This document shows, in pieces, positions 17,973-28,468 of a DNA stretch of 64,000 nucleotides. Each line of letters begins with the position of its first letter. The stretch's first letter is position 1. A program made the translations under genes and the position numbers. Source of the DNA: Parolsenella massiliensis (lineage in GTDB: Bacteria; Actinomycetota; Coriobacteriia; Coriobacteriales; Atopobiaceae); contig NZ_LT671675.1 in assembly GCF_900143685.1 (NCBI RefSeq), forward strand, positions 1,667,985-1,731,984, read 5' to 3'. The notes below the pieces were generated by a model. It was not told where the DNA came from. It did not search any database and saw nothing but the letters and a program-made list of their open reading frames with translations.

Positions 17973-18415
17973 GGGAGCTCTACCTTTCCGCCGGCCGCCT
18001 CGATCTTGGCCTGGGCGGCAGGAGTGACCTTGTCGACCTTGACGGTGACCTTCTTGGTGATCTCGCCATCGCCGAGGACCTTAACGAGGTCGTACTCGTG
18101 CTTGACGATGCCCGCGGCGATGAGGCTCTGGGTGTCCACGACGTCGCCGTCGTTGAACTTGTCCTCGATGCGGGAAACGTTGACCGGCACGTACTCGACG
18201 CGGTTGCGGTTCTTGAAGCCCGGGAGCTTCGGGAGGCGCATCGCGAGCGGCTGCTGGCCGCCCTCGAAGCCGGCGCCCTTGCCGCCACCGGAGCGGGAGA
18301 GCTGGCCCTTGGTGCCGCGGCCGGCAGTGGTGCCGTGACCAGAGGCGTTACCGCGACCAATGCGCTTGCGGGCCTTCTTGGCGCCCTTGGCGGGACGCAG
18401 ATCGTTGAGCTGCAT
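17966..18415 (-). CDS. rplO: 50S ribosomal protein L15
   Basis: Large-subunit assembly protein of 149 residues. The Gly/Arg/Lys-rich N-terminus (RKRIGRGNASGHGTTAGRG) and GFEGGQQPLAMRLPK are characteristic. It lies between rpmD and secY, 11 nt after rpmD. Confidence 0.98.
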   Translation of the reverse strand: MQLNDLRPAKGAKKARKRIGRGNASGHGTTAGRGTKGQLSRSGGGKGAGFEGGQQPLAMRLPKLPGFKNRNRVEYVPVNVSRIEDKFNDGDVVDTQSLIAAGIVKHEYDLVKVLGDGEITKKVTVKVDKVTPAAQAKIEAAGGKVELPC

Positions 18416-18426
18416 AGGTGTGACTC

Positions 18427-18612
18427 CTAGTTCTCTTCAACGGTGACGAGGTGCTTGACCTTGAAGATCATCCCGCGAACGCTCTCGTTGTCGGGAAGCA
18501 CGTGCGTGTCGTTGATCTTGCGCAGGCCGAGGGCGCGGCAGGTGCGAGTCTGGTCGGACTTGACGCCGCAGACGGCGCTCTTGACGAGCTTGACGGTGAG
18601 GGTCTTCGCCAT
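18427..18612 (-). CDS. rpmD: 50S ribosomal protein L30
   Basis: A 61-residue ferredoxin-like 23S rRNA-binding protein: VKLVKSAVCG start, then TCRALGLRKI. It ends 11 nt before rplO and starts 2 nt after rpsE. Confidence 0.97.
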   Translation of the reverse strand: MAKTLTVKLVKSAVCGVKSDQTRTCRALGLRKINDTHVLPDNESVRGMIFKVKHLVTVEEN

Positions 18613-18614
18613 GA

Positions 18615-19139
18615 CTAGTTCTCCTTCCCGACGAACATCTCGGCGACGGTGAGGCCACGGCGCTCGGCGGTCTCCTCAGGGCTGGAGAGGTCCTTGAGGG
18701 CCTCGGCGGCAGCCTTGATGATGTTGAGACCATTGCTGGAGCCCATGGACTTGGACAGGACGTTCTTGATGCCAGCCAGCTCGAAGAGCGGACGGATGGG
18801 GCCGCCGGCGATGACGCCGGTACCCTCGATAGCGGGCTTGACGAGCACGCGAGCGGCGCCGAACTCACCCATGACGTCGTGGGGGATGGAGCCGGTCTCG
18901 GTCAGGGGCACCTTGAACATGTTCTTCTTGGCGTTGTCCGAGGCCTTCTGGATGGCCAGGGGCACCTCGGCGGACTTGCCGGTGCCAAGACCGACGTTGC
19001 CCTTGCCGTCGCCAACGACGACGAGAGCGACGAGGGACATGCGACGGCCGCCCTTGACGGTCTTGGAAACGCGGTGGATGAAGACGACACGCTCCTGGAG
19101 CTCGGAGGCGTCGCGCTGCTGCTTCGGGTTACGAGCCAT
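18615..19139 (-). CDS. rpsE: 30S ribosomal protein S5
   Basis: Decoding-fidelity protein and part of the mRNA entry helicase. It has 174 residues: double-stranded-RNA-binding domain at about 17-82 (ELQERVVFIHRVSKTVKGGRRM), then the S5 C-terminal domain with GIKNVLSKSMGSSN. Confidence 0.98.
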   Translation of the reverse strand: MARNPKQQRDASELQERVVFIHRVSKTVKGGRRMSLVALVVVGDGKGNVGLGTGKSAEVPLAIQKASDNAKKNMFKVPLTETGSIPHDVMGEFGAARVLVKPAIEGTGVIAGGPIRPLFELAGIKNVLSKSMGSSNGLNIIKAAAEALKDLSSPEETAERRGLTVAEMFVGKEN

Positions 19140-19151
19140 TACAGATACCTC

Positions 19152-19520
19152 CTAGAACTTCAGACCCGCGGAGCGGGCGCCATCAGCGAGAGCCTGGACA
19201 CGGCCGTGGTAGATGCGGCCGCCGCGGTCGAACGTCACCGTGGTGACGCCGGCCTTGATGGCGCGCTCGCCGACCATCTTGCCCACGAGCTCGGCGGCCT
19301 CCTTGTTGGAGCCCAGCTTGCCCAGAGCGCGGAACTCGGGGTCGAGCGTGGAGGCGGTGCAGATGGTCTTGGCGTCGACGTCGTCGATCACCTGGGCGTA
19401 GATGTTGGAATTCGTGCGGTGCACGGAGAGGCGGGGACGCTCGGCGGTGCCGCAGATCTTAGAACGAACGCGACGCTCGCGGCGCTTGAGGCCAGCCCTC
19501 TTAGCCTTGAACTTGTTCAT
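19152..19520 (-). CDS. rplR: 50S ribosomal protein L18
   Basis: 5S rRNA-binding protein of 122 residues. The basic N-terminus ([19 protein letters not shown]) and [15 protein letters not shown] are typical. The ATG at 19520 follows AAGGAG; the in-frame codon six residues upstream is less well placed. Confidence 0.97.
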   Translation of the reverse strand: MNKFKAKRAGLKRRERRVRSKICGTAERPRLSVHRTNSNIYAQVIDDVDAKTICTASTLDPEFRALGKLGSNKEAAELVGKMVGERAIKAGVTTVTFDRGGRIYHGRVQALADGARSAGLKF

Positions 19521-19586
19521 GAAAATCTCCTTAGTCACGCCGTCACCTAGCAGGGTGGCGGACTTCTATGACTTCCTGGACAGGCC

Positions 19587-20123
19587 TTACTTGGCGGCCT
19601 TGCCGAGCTTCCTGCGGATGTGCTCACCCATGTAGTGGATGCCCTTGCCCTTGTACGGCTCAGGCGGGCGCTTCATGCGGATCTCGGCGGCAACCTGGCC
19701 GACCTGCTCCTTGGAGATGCCCTTCACGTTGATGTGCGTGTTGTCGGGGACCTCGAAGGTGATGTTCTCGGGGGCCTTGTAGATCACGGGGTGCGAGTAG
19801 CCGAGCGAAAGGTCAAGGTCCTTGCCCTTCAGCGCGACACGGTAGCCAACGCCCGTGAGCTCAAGCTGCTTCATGAAGCCCTCGGAGACGCCGAGGACCA
19901 TGTTGTGGATGAGGGTGCGCGTGAGGCCGTGCTGAGCGTTGGCCTCGCGGGAGTCGTCGTTGACGGAGACGAGGACCTCCTCGCCCTCCTCCTTGATCGT
20001 CACGAGGTCGGAGAAGGTGCGATCGAGCTCGCCCTTCGGGCCCTTGACGTGGACGTTGGTGCCATTGACTGTCACAGTGACTCCGGCGGGAATCTGGACA
20101 GGCTTCTTGCCAATGCGGGACAT
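19587..20123 (-). CDS. rplF: 50S ribosomal protein L6
   Basis: Two-domain protein near the GTPase-associated region. It has 178 residues, MSRIGKKPVQIPAGV start and the C-terminal signature RPPEPYKGKGIHYMGE. Confidence 0.98.
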   Translation of the reverse strand: MSRIGKKPVQIPAGVTVTVNGTNVHVKGPKGELDRTFSDLVTIKEEGEEVLVSVNDDSREANAQHGLTRTLIHNMVLGVSEGFMKQLELTGVGYRVALKGKDLDLSLGYSHPVIYKAPENITFEVPDNTHINVKGISKEQVGQVAAEIRMKRPPEPYKGKGIHYMGEHIRRKLGKAAK

Positions 20124-20151
20124 GGTGTCTCCTTTCCTATCCTGCCGTGAG

Positions 20152-20550
20152 TTACCAGATGTAGGCGATGACTTCGCCGCCGACGCCGAGCTTGCGGGCG
20201 TCGCGGTCGCACATCATGCCCCTGGACGTGGAAATGACGGCGGTGCCGAGGCCACCGAGGACGCGGGGAAGGTCCTCAGCCTTGCTGTAGATGCGCAGGC
20301 CCGGCTTGGAGATGCGCTTGATGCCGCGGATGATGCGGGCGTGGCGCGCGCCATACTTGAGGGTGACGTGCAGGGTCTTCTGGGGCTTCGTGTCCTCGAC
20401 GGCATAGCCCTCGATGTAGCCCTCCTCCGCGATGACGCGGGCGACCTCGACGAGCACCTTGCTCGACGGCATGCTGACGACATCCTTGCCGGCGGTGTTG
20501 CCGTTGCGGATGCGCGTGAGCATGTCTGCAATGGGATCGGTAACGTTCAT
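20152..20550 (-). CDS. rpsH: 30S ribosomal protein S8
   Basis: Central-domain 16S rRNA binder, in E. coli also the translational repressor of the spc operon. It has 132 residues: MNVTDPIADMLTRIRNG and the C-terminal STSRGMMCDRDARKLGVGGE. The ATG at 20550 has AAGGAG upstream; the longer frame to 20610 lacks one. Confidence 0.98.
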   Translation of the reverse strand: MNVTDPIADMLTRIRNGNTAGKDVVSMPSSKVLVEVARVIAEEGYIEGYAVEDTKPQKTLHVTLKYGARHARIIRGIKRISKPGLRIYSKAEDLPRVLGGLGTAVISTSRGMMCDRDARKLGVGGEVIAYIW

Positions 20551-20662
20551 TGGGTTTCTCCTTCGGTAGGGATGAACCTCTTCGTCCGGTTCAGTCTGGC
20601 CCATGGCCAAATCGCCTGGACGGGAGTCTTCCTGCTGCCCATGGAGCTGTCAGTCTTTCGAC

Positions 20663-20848
20663 CTACCAGCTCGCCTTGCGGACGCCGGGAAGCTCGCCCT
20701 TGCTAGCGAGCTCGCGGAAGCACACACGGCACAGGCCGAACTTGCGATACACGCTGTGCGGACGGCCGCAGCGCTGGCAACGGTTCTGGGTGCGCGTCGA
20801 GTACTTCGGCTCTCGCTGAGCCTTGACGATCATCGATGTCTTAGCCAC
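20663..20848 (-). CDS. rpsZ: 30S ribosomal protein S14, type Z
   Basis: Zinc-binding short S14 of 61 residues, with Cys-x2-Cys pairs in [11 protein letters not shown] and GLCRVCFRE. The start is GTG, 4 nt after GGAGG. Located between rplE and rpsH as usual. Confidence 0.97.
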   Translation of the reverse strand: MAKTSMIVKAQREPKYSTRTQNRCQRCGRPHSVYRKFGLCRVCFRELASKGELPGVRKASW

Positions 20849-20952
20849 AAATCCTCCTTCTGGATGACGGCCACACTCTTTATGCGGCTATTTCCACGCC
20901 GCAAACGCGGCACGTCGCCGGCGCGGGGCCGGCGACGGGATTACCTCATTGG

Positions 20953-21510
20953 TTACTTGGCGAACGGGAAGCCAAAGCCGTCGAGCAGGGCCTTGCCCTC
21001 CTCGTTAGTGTTGGCGGTGGTGACGATGGTGATGTCCATGCCACGCGTGCGATCGATCTTGTCGAAGTCGATCTCAGGGAAGATGAGCTGCTCGGTGACG
21101 CCCATGGAGAAGTTGCCACGGCCGTCGAAGCTCTTGGCGGAGATGCCGCGGAAGTCGCGGATGCGCGGAATGGCGATGCAGATCAGGCGATCGAGGAAGT
21201 CCCACATGCGGTCGCCGCGCAGCGTCACCTTGGCGCCGATGGGCTGGCCCTCACGCAGGTGGAACGTAGCGATGGACTTGCGAGCGCGACGGATGGAGGG
21301 CTGCTGACCCGTGATGGCACGGAGGTCGGCAATGGCGCCGTCGATGGCCTTGGAATCAGTGGCGGCCTCGCCGACACCCATGTTCACGACGATCTTCTCG
21401 ATCTTCGGGACGCACATGGGGTTCGTGTAGCCAAACTGCTCGACGAGCTTGGCACGGACCTCATCGTTGTACTTGGTCTTGAAACGGGGAACGTACTTCT
21501 CCTCAGCCAT
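20953..21510 (-). CDS. rplE: 50S ribosomal protein L5
   Basis: 5S rRNA-binding protein of the central protuberance. It has 185 residues: [17 protein letters not shown] start and [17 protein letters not shown]. The ATG at 21510 is 5 nt after AAGGAG; a GTG two codons earlier overlaps that site. Unusually it is not next to rplX: 771 nt and an unrelated small gene intervene. Confidence 0.97.
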   Translation of the reverse strand: MAEEKYVPRFKTKYNDEVRAKLVEQFGYTNPMCVPKIEKIVVNMGVGEAATDSKAIDGAIADLRAITGQQPSIRRARKSIATFHLREGQPIGAKVTLRGDRMWDFLDRLICIAIPRIRDFRGISAKSFDGRGNFSMGVTEQLIFPEIDFDKIDRTRGMDITIVTTANTNEEGKALLDGFGFPFAK

Positions 21511-21765
21511 GTTCACTCCTTCTGGGGTTTCTCAGCACGGGGTTGGCGATTGACCGGCAGCCTCGTTACCCTCGTGCCTCCTGCTCGACGGCTAATCGGC
21601 AGGAGCCTTCACAGTGCAGCTCATAAGGATATGCCTTTGCATGGGGTTTTACCAGTAGAAATTCAAGAAATCGAGAAGGGTGCGCGCTTGCACACAGCGC
21701 GCACAAATATGGGCGCCACGGCTGCGTGACGCCCAGGAAATCGCTGGTAGAGAGCGAGTATCTCG

Positions 21766-22059
21766 CTACTCCTCGACGCTTGGGTAGAACGTTGCCTCGC
21801 TCGCTACGTCCAGAAGCGAGCGGCCGTAATGGAACGGGAGGTTGATGACCTCGCCAACCGTTGGGACAAGGTCTGAGCAATCAGTGAAGTGGCCCTTGTC
21901 GTTGAGCTTGGCGCAGTCCTGGATGCGCCAGTAGCCGTCCGTGTGGGTCACGTAGTAGGTGTCCTCCCCCACCTTTGCGAAGACGCGCGTGTTGGAGCGA
22001 AGGTACCCGTCAAGCGTGTCCGGTCCAATCTCGACCGCTTCCTCGGCCATCTTGCCCAT
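21766..22059 (-). CDS. Unknown 97-residue protein inside the spc cluster
   Basis: I do not recognise a family. It is soluble, acidic and without signal peptide or membrane segment; it contains KVGEDTYYVTHTDGYWRI and ends FYPSVEE, with two Cys (QDCAKL and TDCSDL). The ATG at 22059 follows GAAGGGAG. It lies between the rplX terminator (22211-22247) and rplE, on the same strand. The 255 bases between it and rplE hold two GC hairpins (21686-21711 and 21711-21734) and no gene. A lineage-specific gene of unknown role; expression is plausible but unproven. Confidence 0.65.
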   Translation of the reverse strand: MGKMAEEAVEIGPDTLDGYLRSNTRVFAKVGEDTYYVTHTDGYWRIQDCAKLNDKGHFTDCSDLVPTVGEVINLPFHYGRSLLDVASEATFYPSVEE

Positions 22060-22210
22060 GGTAGCTCCCTTCTCAAGGACGCGGGCGCCTTCGCCCGCGA
22101 CGACAACCCTTCCTTGTTGACAGGGTGCCCCCTGAGACGACCCACACGCCGCACTCCCCCGCCAGCGGCTCGATTCTTCGCGGAGCGGTCTGCGGAAGAC
22201 GTTAGGGCAC

Positions 22211-22247
22211 AAAAAAGCGCCCGCAGGAGTTGAGTCCTGCGGGCGCT
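22211..22247 (-). terminator. Terminator after rplX
   Basis: A perfect 13-bp stem (22216-22228 with 22235-22247) runs into six T residues on the minus strand, 35 nt past rplX. It interrupts what is normally one uninterrupted ribosomal operon. Confidence 0.93.
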
Positions 22248-22281
22248 TGCTATCCCAAGCTATGAGGGAATCCCGAGAGTA

Positions 22282-22617
22282 CTACTTCTTGTAGGGGTCG
22301 GGGATGACCTCGCCGCTCTTCTTGGCGACGCGCACCTTGGTGCCGTCCTCCTCGAAGCGGTAGCCCACGCGAGTGGGCGTGTCGGTCTTGGGGTCGATGA
22401 GGGCGACGTTGGAGACGTCGATGGGCATCTCCTTGTTCACGAAGCCACCCTGCTGGTTGTCCTGCGTGGGGCGCACGGCCTTCTTGGCAACGGCGACACC
22501 CTCGACGACGACCTTGCCCTCGCGGGGAAGGGCGCGGACGACGACGCCACGCTTGCCCTTGTCCTTACCAGAGAGCACCTGGACGGTGTCGCCGGTCTTG
22601 ATCTTCATCTTAGCCAT
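22282..22617 (-). CDS. rplX: 50S ribosomal protein L24
   Basis: Assembly initiator near the tunnel exit. It has 111 residues: KOW motif in GDTVQVLSGKDKGKRG, then PTRVGYRFEEDGTKVR. It starts 14 nt after rplN. Confidence 0.97.
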   Translation of the reverse strand: MAKMKIKTGDTVQVLSGKDKGKRGVVVRALPREGKVVVEGVAVAKKAVRPTQDNQQGGFVNKEMPIDVSNVALIDPKTDTPTRVGYRFEEDGTKVRVAKKSGEVIPDPYKK

Positions 22618-22631
22618 AGTGGCGACTCCTC

Positions 22632-23000
22632 CTAAAGCGTCTCAGGCGCGAGCGAGACGATCTTCATGTACTTGTGATCGCGCAGCTCACGGGCGACGGG
22701 GCCAAAGATACGGGTGCCGGTCGGGTTGCCATCCTTGTCGATGAGGACGCAGGCGTTCTCATCGAACTTGATGTAGCTGCCGTCCTTGCGACGGTTCTCC
22801 TTGACGGTGCGGACGATGACGCAACGAACGACGTCGCCCTTCTTGACGGAACCGCCCGGGGTAGCCTCCTGCACGGCACCGATGATGACGTCGGCGAGGC
22901 CGGCGTAACGGCGCTTCGAGCCACCCAGGACCTTAATGCACCTCACCTTCTTGGCGCCGGAGTTATCGGCGACGGTGAGCATGGTCTGCATCTGAATCAT
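22632..23000 (-). CDS. rplN: 50S ribosomal protein L14
   Basis: Subunit-interface protein of 122 residues: [18 protein letters not shown] start, FGPVARELR near the C-terminus. The ATG at 23000 follows GAAAGGGA. Confidence 0.98.
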   Translation of the reverse strand: MIQMQTMLTVADNSGAKKVRCIKVLGGSKRRYAGLADVIIGAVQEATPGGSVKKGDVVRCVIVRTVKENRRKDGSYIKFDENACVLIDKDGNPTGTRIFGPVARELRDHKYMKIVSLAPETL

Positions 23001-23085
23001 TGTGCAAATCCCTTTCAGAAGCTCATCCAACCCAGAGGTGCGCCCTCACGTGCGGCGCACATGGGTTGAAAGATGGCCTTGGCTG

Positions 23086-23352
23086 TTACTTGGCGGCCTC
23101 AACGACCTCGACGAGGCGCCAGCGCTTCGTCTTGGACAGAGGACGCGTCTCCATGACCTTGACGGTGTCGCCAACGTGCGCGACCTCGTTCTCGTCGTGG
23201 GCGTGGAGCTTCTTGGTGACGGTGATCATCTTGCCGTACTTGGGGTGACGCTTGCGGTTGTCGATCTTCACGGTGATGGACTTGGCACCGGAGATGGAGG
23301 TGACGACGCCCACGCGCACCTTGCGGCTGTTGCGAGCCTCGGTATCGCTCAT
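23086..23352 (-). CDS. rpsQ: 30S ribosomal protein S17
   Basis: OB-fold 16S rRNA-binding protein of 88 residues: [19 protein letters not shown] and the signature-like [17 protein letters not shown]. Confidence 0.97.
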   Translation of the reverse strand: MSDTEARNSRKVRVGVVTSISGAKSITVKIDNRKRHPKYGKMITVTKKLHAHDENEVAHVGDTVKVMETRPLSKTKRWRLVEVVEAAK

Positions 23353-23372
23353 GTTCTTCTCCCTAGACTCTT

Positions 23373-23576
23373 CTACTTCGCCTCAGCGGCGATCTGGCGG
23401 GCGCGCATCTCAGTCTGGATGCGGGCGATGTCGCGCTTGACGTTCTTCACGCGAGCCGTGTTGTCCAGCTGGCTGGTGGCCATCTGGAAACGCAGGTTGA
23501 ACAGCTCGGCGCGGCCGTCCTCAAGCTTCTTGGCGAGCTCCTCGTCGGAGAGCGCACGAATCTCAGCGGGCTTCAT
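23373..23576 (-). CDS. rpmC: 50S ribosomal protein L29
   Basis: Small helical protein of 67 residues at the tunnel exit: [18 protein letters not shown] and [13 protein letters not shown]. Its ATG shares one base with the rplP stop (TAATG). Confidence 0.97.
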   Translation of the reverse strand: MKPAEIRALSDEELAKKLEDGRAELFNLRFQMATSQLDNTARVKNVKRDIARIQTEMRARQIAAEAK

Positions 23577-24090
23577 TACTTATCCTCCTCCGGGGTGGCA
23601 ACGCCTTCGGCAGCGTCCTCGGCGGCCCACTTGGCCTCGAGCTCACGCTCGGCCTCGATCTCGGCCTCGGCGCGCTCCTCGGCATCCTTGGCGATGACGA
23701 TCTTGGTCTTGATGGGGAGCTTGTGCTGGGCAAGACGCAGGGCCTCGCGAGCAACCTCCTCGGTCACGCCACCGATCTCGAACATGATGCGCCCGGGCTT
23801 GACGACGGCAACCCACTCCTCGGGGTTACCCTTGCCCTTGCCCATGCGGGTCTCGGCCGGCTTCTTGGAGATCGGCTTGTCCGGGAAGATGGTGATCCAA
23901 ACCTTACCGCCACGCTTCATGTAACGGGTCATGGCGATACGGGCGGCCTCGATCTGGCGGTTGGTGATCCAGTGGGCCTCGAGGGCGACGATGCCGTACT
24001 CACCGAAGTGGAGCTCGGTGTTGCCCTTGGCGTGGCCCTTCATGGAACCGCGCTGAACCTTGCGGTGACGAATGCGCTTAGGAGCCAGCA

Positions 24091-24091
<1 letters not shown>
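23576..24091 (-). CDS. rplP: 50S ribosomal protein L16
   Basis: Protein of the A-site finger/peptidyl-transferase surroundings. It has 171 residues: [15 protein letters not shown] and [18 protein letters not shown]. The last 30 residues form an extra acidic Glu/Ala-rich tail beyond the usual 138-residue L16. Stop and start overlaps (TAATG) link it to rpsC and rpmC. Confidence 0.97.
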
Positions 24092-24798
<707 letters not shown>

Positions 24799-24804
24799 GT
24801 GGCT

Positions 24805-25167
24805 TTACGCCTCCTTTCGGGGAGCGACGGTGATGGTGATGTGGCTCGTGCGCTTGTTGATGCGGCTCGCGGAGCCCTTGGCGCGCGGACGGATGCGCTT
24901 GAGCGTCGGGCCCTCGTCAACGTAGGCGGCGACGATCTGAAGCGTCTCGGGGCGCATGCCCTTGTTCTGGTAGGCGTTGGCCACGGCGGACTTCAGAACC
25001 TTCTCGACGTCCACGGCGACAGCGTGATCGCAGAACTGGAGCAGCTCGAAGGCACGGGCGACGGGCTGGTTGCGGACCAGGTCGACGACAAGGCGAGCCT
25101 TGCGGGGAGCGACGCGGACATACTTGGCGGTCGCGGAAACCCAGTTCGGGTTGGTATTCTTAGCCAT
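24805..25167 (-). CDS. rplV: 50S ribosomal protein L22
   Basis: Tunnel protein of 120 residues; its beta-hairpin loop lines the exit tunnel (macrolide site). RVAPRKARLVVDLVR and KRIRPRAKGSASRINKRTSH are the key blocks, with no indel visible in the hairpin. Confidence 0.97.
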   Translation of the reverse strand: MAKNTNPNWVSATAKYVRVAPRKARLVVDLVRNQPVARAFELLQFCDHAVAVDVEKVLKSAVANAYQNKGMRPETLQIVAAYVDEGPTLKRIRPRAKGSASRINKRTSHITITVAPRKEA

Positions 25168-25181
25168 TTGTCAGTACCTCC

Positions 25182-25442
25182 TTAAGCCTGCTTGTGGCCA
25201 CGGAAGGTGCGAGACGGGGCGAACTCGCCCAGCTTGTGACCAACCATGGACTCGGTGACGTACACGGGCACGTGCTTGCGGCCATCGTGGACGGCGATCG
25301 TGTGACCGACCATCTCCGGGAAGATGGTCGAGGAGCGCGACCAGGTCTTGATGACCTCCTTCTTGCCAGCCTCGTTCATCGCAGCGACACGCGAAAGGAG
25401 GCGAGTCTCCACGAACGGGCCCTTCTTGAGACTTCTGCTCAT
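25182..25442 (-). CDS. rpsS: 30S ribosomal protein S19
   Basis: Head protein of 86 residues: [16 protein letters not shown] start and the signature [17 protein letters not shown]. Confidence 0.98.
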   Translation of the reverse strand: MSRSLKKGPFVETRLLSRVAAMNEAGKKEVIKTWSRSSTIFPEMVGHTIAVHDGRKHVPVYVTESMVGHKLGEFAPSRTFRGHKQA

Positions 25443-25466
25443 AGGTGCTTTCTCCTACTTCTCGCG

Positions 25467-26300
<834 letters not shown>

Positions 26301-26488
26301 GTTGCTTTCCCTTTCTTGTTTCCGTTGGCCATCCCGCTCAAGGGATGAGGCCGACCCATGCGGGCCTGTGCCGGATTTCCCGGCGCGTGGCCTCGGCGAG
26401 ATGACGCCGGATTACCACGGTGCCGCGCGTATCCTTCTGCGCGGCGCGAACGCGCCCCCGCCTCAGGGGCAGGGGCGAGATTGCCTCG

Positions 26489-26785
26489 TTACTCGGCGCT
26501 CTGCTGAGCGAAGAGCTCGATGCTATCGCCCTCGGCGAGGGTGACGATGGCCTTCTTCCAGGAACGGGTCTGGCCGGCGACGTAGCGGACGCGCTTCGTC
26601 TTGGGCTTCACGTTGATGGTGTTGACCTTGAGGACGTGGACGCCGAAGAGCTTCTCGACGGCGGCGGCGATCTCCTCCTTGGGAGCCTGCTTGGCAACCT
26701 CGAACGTGTACTTGTTCTGGCCCATGAGGTCGAACGAACGCTCGGAGACGATCGGGCGGATGATGACGTTGTAAGCGGAGTTCAT
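26489..26785 (-). CDS. rplW: 50S ribosomal protein L23
   Basis: Docking site for SRP and trigger factor at the tunnel exit. It has 98 residues: IIRPIVSERSFDL and VHVLKVNTINVKPKTKR. It abuts rplD with no gap. Confidence 0.97.
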   Translation of the reverse strand: MNSAYNVIIRPIVSERSFDLMGQNKYTFEVAKQAPKEEIAAAVEKLFGVHVLKVNTINVKPKTKRVRYVAGQTRSWKKAIVTLAEGDSIELFAQQSAE

Positions 26786-27412
26786 TTAAGCGAGCACCTC
26801 CTCGAGCTGCTTGGCGACGGCGCTGGACATGACGAGCGCAGCGTTGTCGATGAGGGAGTGCGTCGTGGCCTCGCCAACGCCGATGACGCGGACGGTCTCG
26901 ACGTTGCGGAAGGACAGGTAGGTGTAGATGTCGTCATCGGAGACGACGATCGTCACGCGCTTGCCCTCGAGCTCGAGCGCCTTGAGCAGGGCGACGGCCT
27001 GCTTGGTGCTGGGCTTGTCGAAGCCATAGTCGTCAACAACAACGAGCTCGCTGTCGCGAAGCTTACCGGAGAGCACGCCGCGCATGGCGAGCTTGACCTC
27101 CTTGCTGTTGAGGCGACGCTTGTGGGAGCGGGGGGTGGGGCCAAAGGGCACGCCGCCGCCGACCCACTGGGTGGCGCGGATGGAGCCCTGACGGGCACGG
27201 CCGGTGCCCTTCTGGCGCCAAGGCTTGGCGCCGCCACCGGAGACCTCGGAACGGCCCTTGGTGTCGTGCGTGCCCTGACGAAGGTTGCCGAGCTGCACGG
27301 TCACGACCTGGTGGATGACGGGGATGTTCGGCTCGATGCCGAACACGCTGGAGTCGAGCTCGACGGTGCCGGCCGCCTTGCCCTCCGCGTTCTTGAGTTC
27401 GATCTTGGACAT
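26786..27412 (-). CDS. rplD: 50S ribosomal protein L4
   Basis: Tunnel-constriction protein; in E. coli also the autogenous regulator of the S10 operon. It has 208 residues from the second of two adjacent ATGs, which sits 6 nt from AAGGAG; the first is only 3 nt away. The tunnel loop reads WRQKGTGRARQGSIRATQW. Confidence 0.97.
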   Translation of the reverse strand: MSKIELKNAEGKAAGTVELDSSVFGIEPNIPVIHQVVTVQLGNLRQGTHDTKGRSEVSGGGAKPWRQKGTGRARQGSIRATQWVGGGVPFGPTPRSHKRRLNSKEVKLAMRGVLSGKLRDSELVVVDDYGFDKPSTKQAVALLKALELEGKRVTIVVSDDDIYTYLSFRNVETVRVIGVGEATTHSLIDNAALVMSSAVAKQLEEVLA

Positions 27413-27455
27413 CATGTTCTCCTTGGTAGCCTAAAGGTTTGGTTGCTCTGGGCCC

Positions 27456-28076
27456 TTAGGCCATGCGGATCGAGACGAGGCCGTTCTTGCCGCCGGGGAC
27501 AGCGCCCTTGACGAGCATGAGGTTCTGCTCGGCATCGACACGGACGAGCTTGAGGTTCTTGACCGTGACGCGCTCGTCACCCATGTGACCAGCCATGTGC
27601 AGGCCCTTGCGGACGCGCGAGGGGTAGGCGCACTGGCCGATGGAGCCCGGCTTGCGCTGGTTGCGCGAACCGTGCGTCATGGGACCGCAGGCGAAGTTCC
27701 AGCGCTTGATGGTGCCCTGGAAGCCCTTGCCCTTGGAGGTGCCGGTGACGTCAACGTTCTTGGCCTCGGCGAAGTCGGCAACGGACACGACGTCGCCCAC
27801 CTTGTGCTCCTCGCCGTTGGCGACGCGGACCTCGCGCAGGTAGCGCATGGGCTCGACGCCGGCCTTGGCGAAGTGACCCGCCATGGGCTTGTTGACGTGC
27901 TTGGGCTTGATGCTGCCGAAGCCGATCTGAACGGCGTCATAGCCGTCGGTGGCAACGGTCTTGACCTGCGAGACGACGCAGGGGCCGGCCTGGATGACCG
28001 TGACGGGCACGACGTTGTCGTCCTCGTCAAACACCTGGGTCATCCCGATCTTGCGGCCGAGGATGGTGCTGACCAT
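27456..28076 (-). CDS. rplC: 50S ribosomal protein L3
   Basis: Assembly-initiating protein near the peptidyl-transferase centre. It has 206 residues: [18 protein letters not shown] and [17 protein letters not shown]; the methylated-Gln loop region is intact. It is the first gene of its transcript here because rpsJ is displaced to 31135-31443. Confidence 0.98.
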   Translation of the reverse strand: MVSTILGRKIGMTQVFDEDDNVVPVTVIQAGPCVVSQVKTVATDGYDAVQIGFGSIKPKHVNKPMAGHFAKAGVEPMRYLREVRVANGEEHKVGDVVSVADFAEAKNVDVTGTSKGKGFQGTIKRWNFACGPMTHGSRNQRKPGSIGQCAYPSRVRKGLHMAGHMGDERVTVKNLKLVRVDAEQNLMLVKGAVPGGKNGLVSIRMA

Positions 28077-28298
28077 ACACGTTCCTTACCTTCGGTGGTC
28101 TTGGGTCTTCCGCACGCCCCTTGCGCACGGTCCCAGAGGACCACAACCTACAGATCGCCGCGCGGGTGAGGGCGTTGGCTGTGACGTTGCTCCCTCGCGT
28201 TGCCGGCGGAAGCACTCGCGTGCTTCTCGAGCCCGTTCGAGGGATACGCCCGACCCCGTGGATATAGGGTCGACACAGCATGCCCCTAAAAGCGCAGC
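28077..28298 (-). promoter_or_regulatory. Long structured leader of the rplC (split S10) operon
   Basis: From the inferred start (about 28298) to the rplC ATG the leader is about 220 nt and has no gene. It holds several hairpins, for example AAGCACGCGAGTGCTT (minus strand) near 28208-28223. S10-operon leaders of other bacteria are bound by L4, so autogenous control here is reasonable but inferred. 28334-28468 upstream is AT-richer and would hold the promoter of the divergent manA gene (TTGTAT near 28391, weak). Confidence 0.45.
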
Positions 28299-28304
28299 CT
28301 GTCT

Positions 28305-28333
28305 AGTATACACAGGTCAGAGGCCCTTCACAA
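28305..28333 (-). promoter_or_regulatory. Promoter of rplC operon
   Basis: On the minus strand, -35 TTGTGA (28333-28328), 17-nt spacer and -10 TATACT (28310-28305). Confidence 0.8.
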
Positions 28334-28468
28334 TCTCTATATGTCTTGCTCGCCCAGGCCGAGGCAAACGACCACAGACGTGTCACGAACTTGTATTGAG
28401 ACCAATATGCATGTACATAATTGATGAATAGGCAGACTTATTTAGCGGTCTCTACCGATTGGAGCAAG

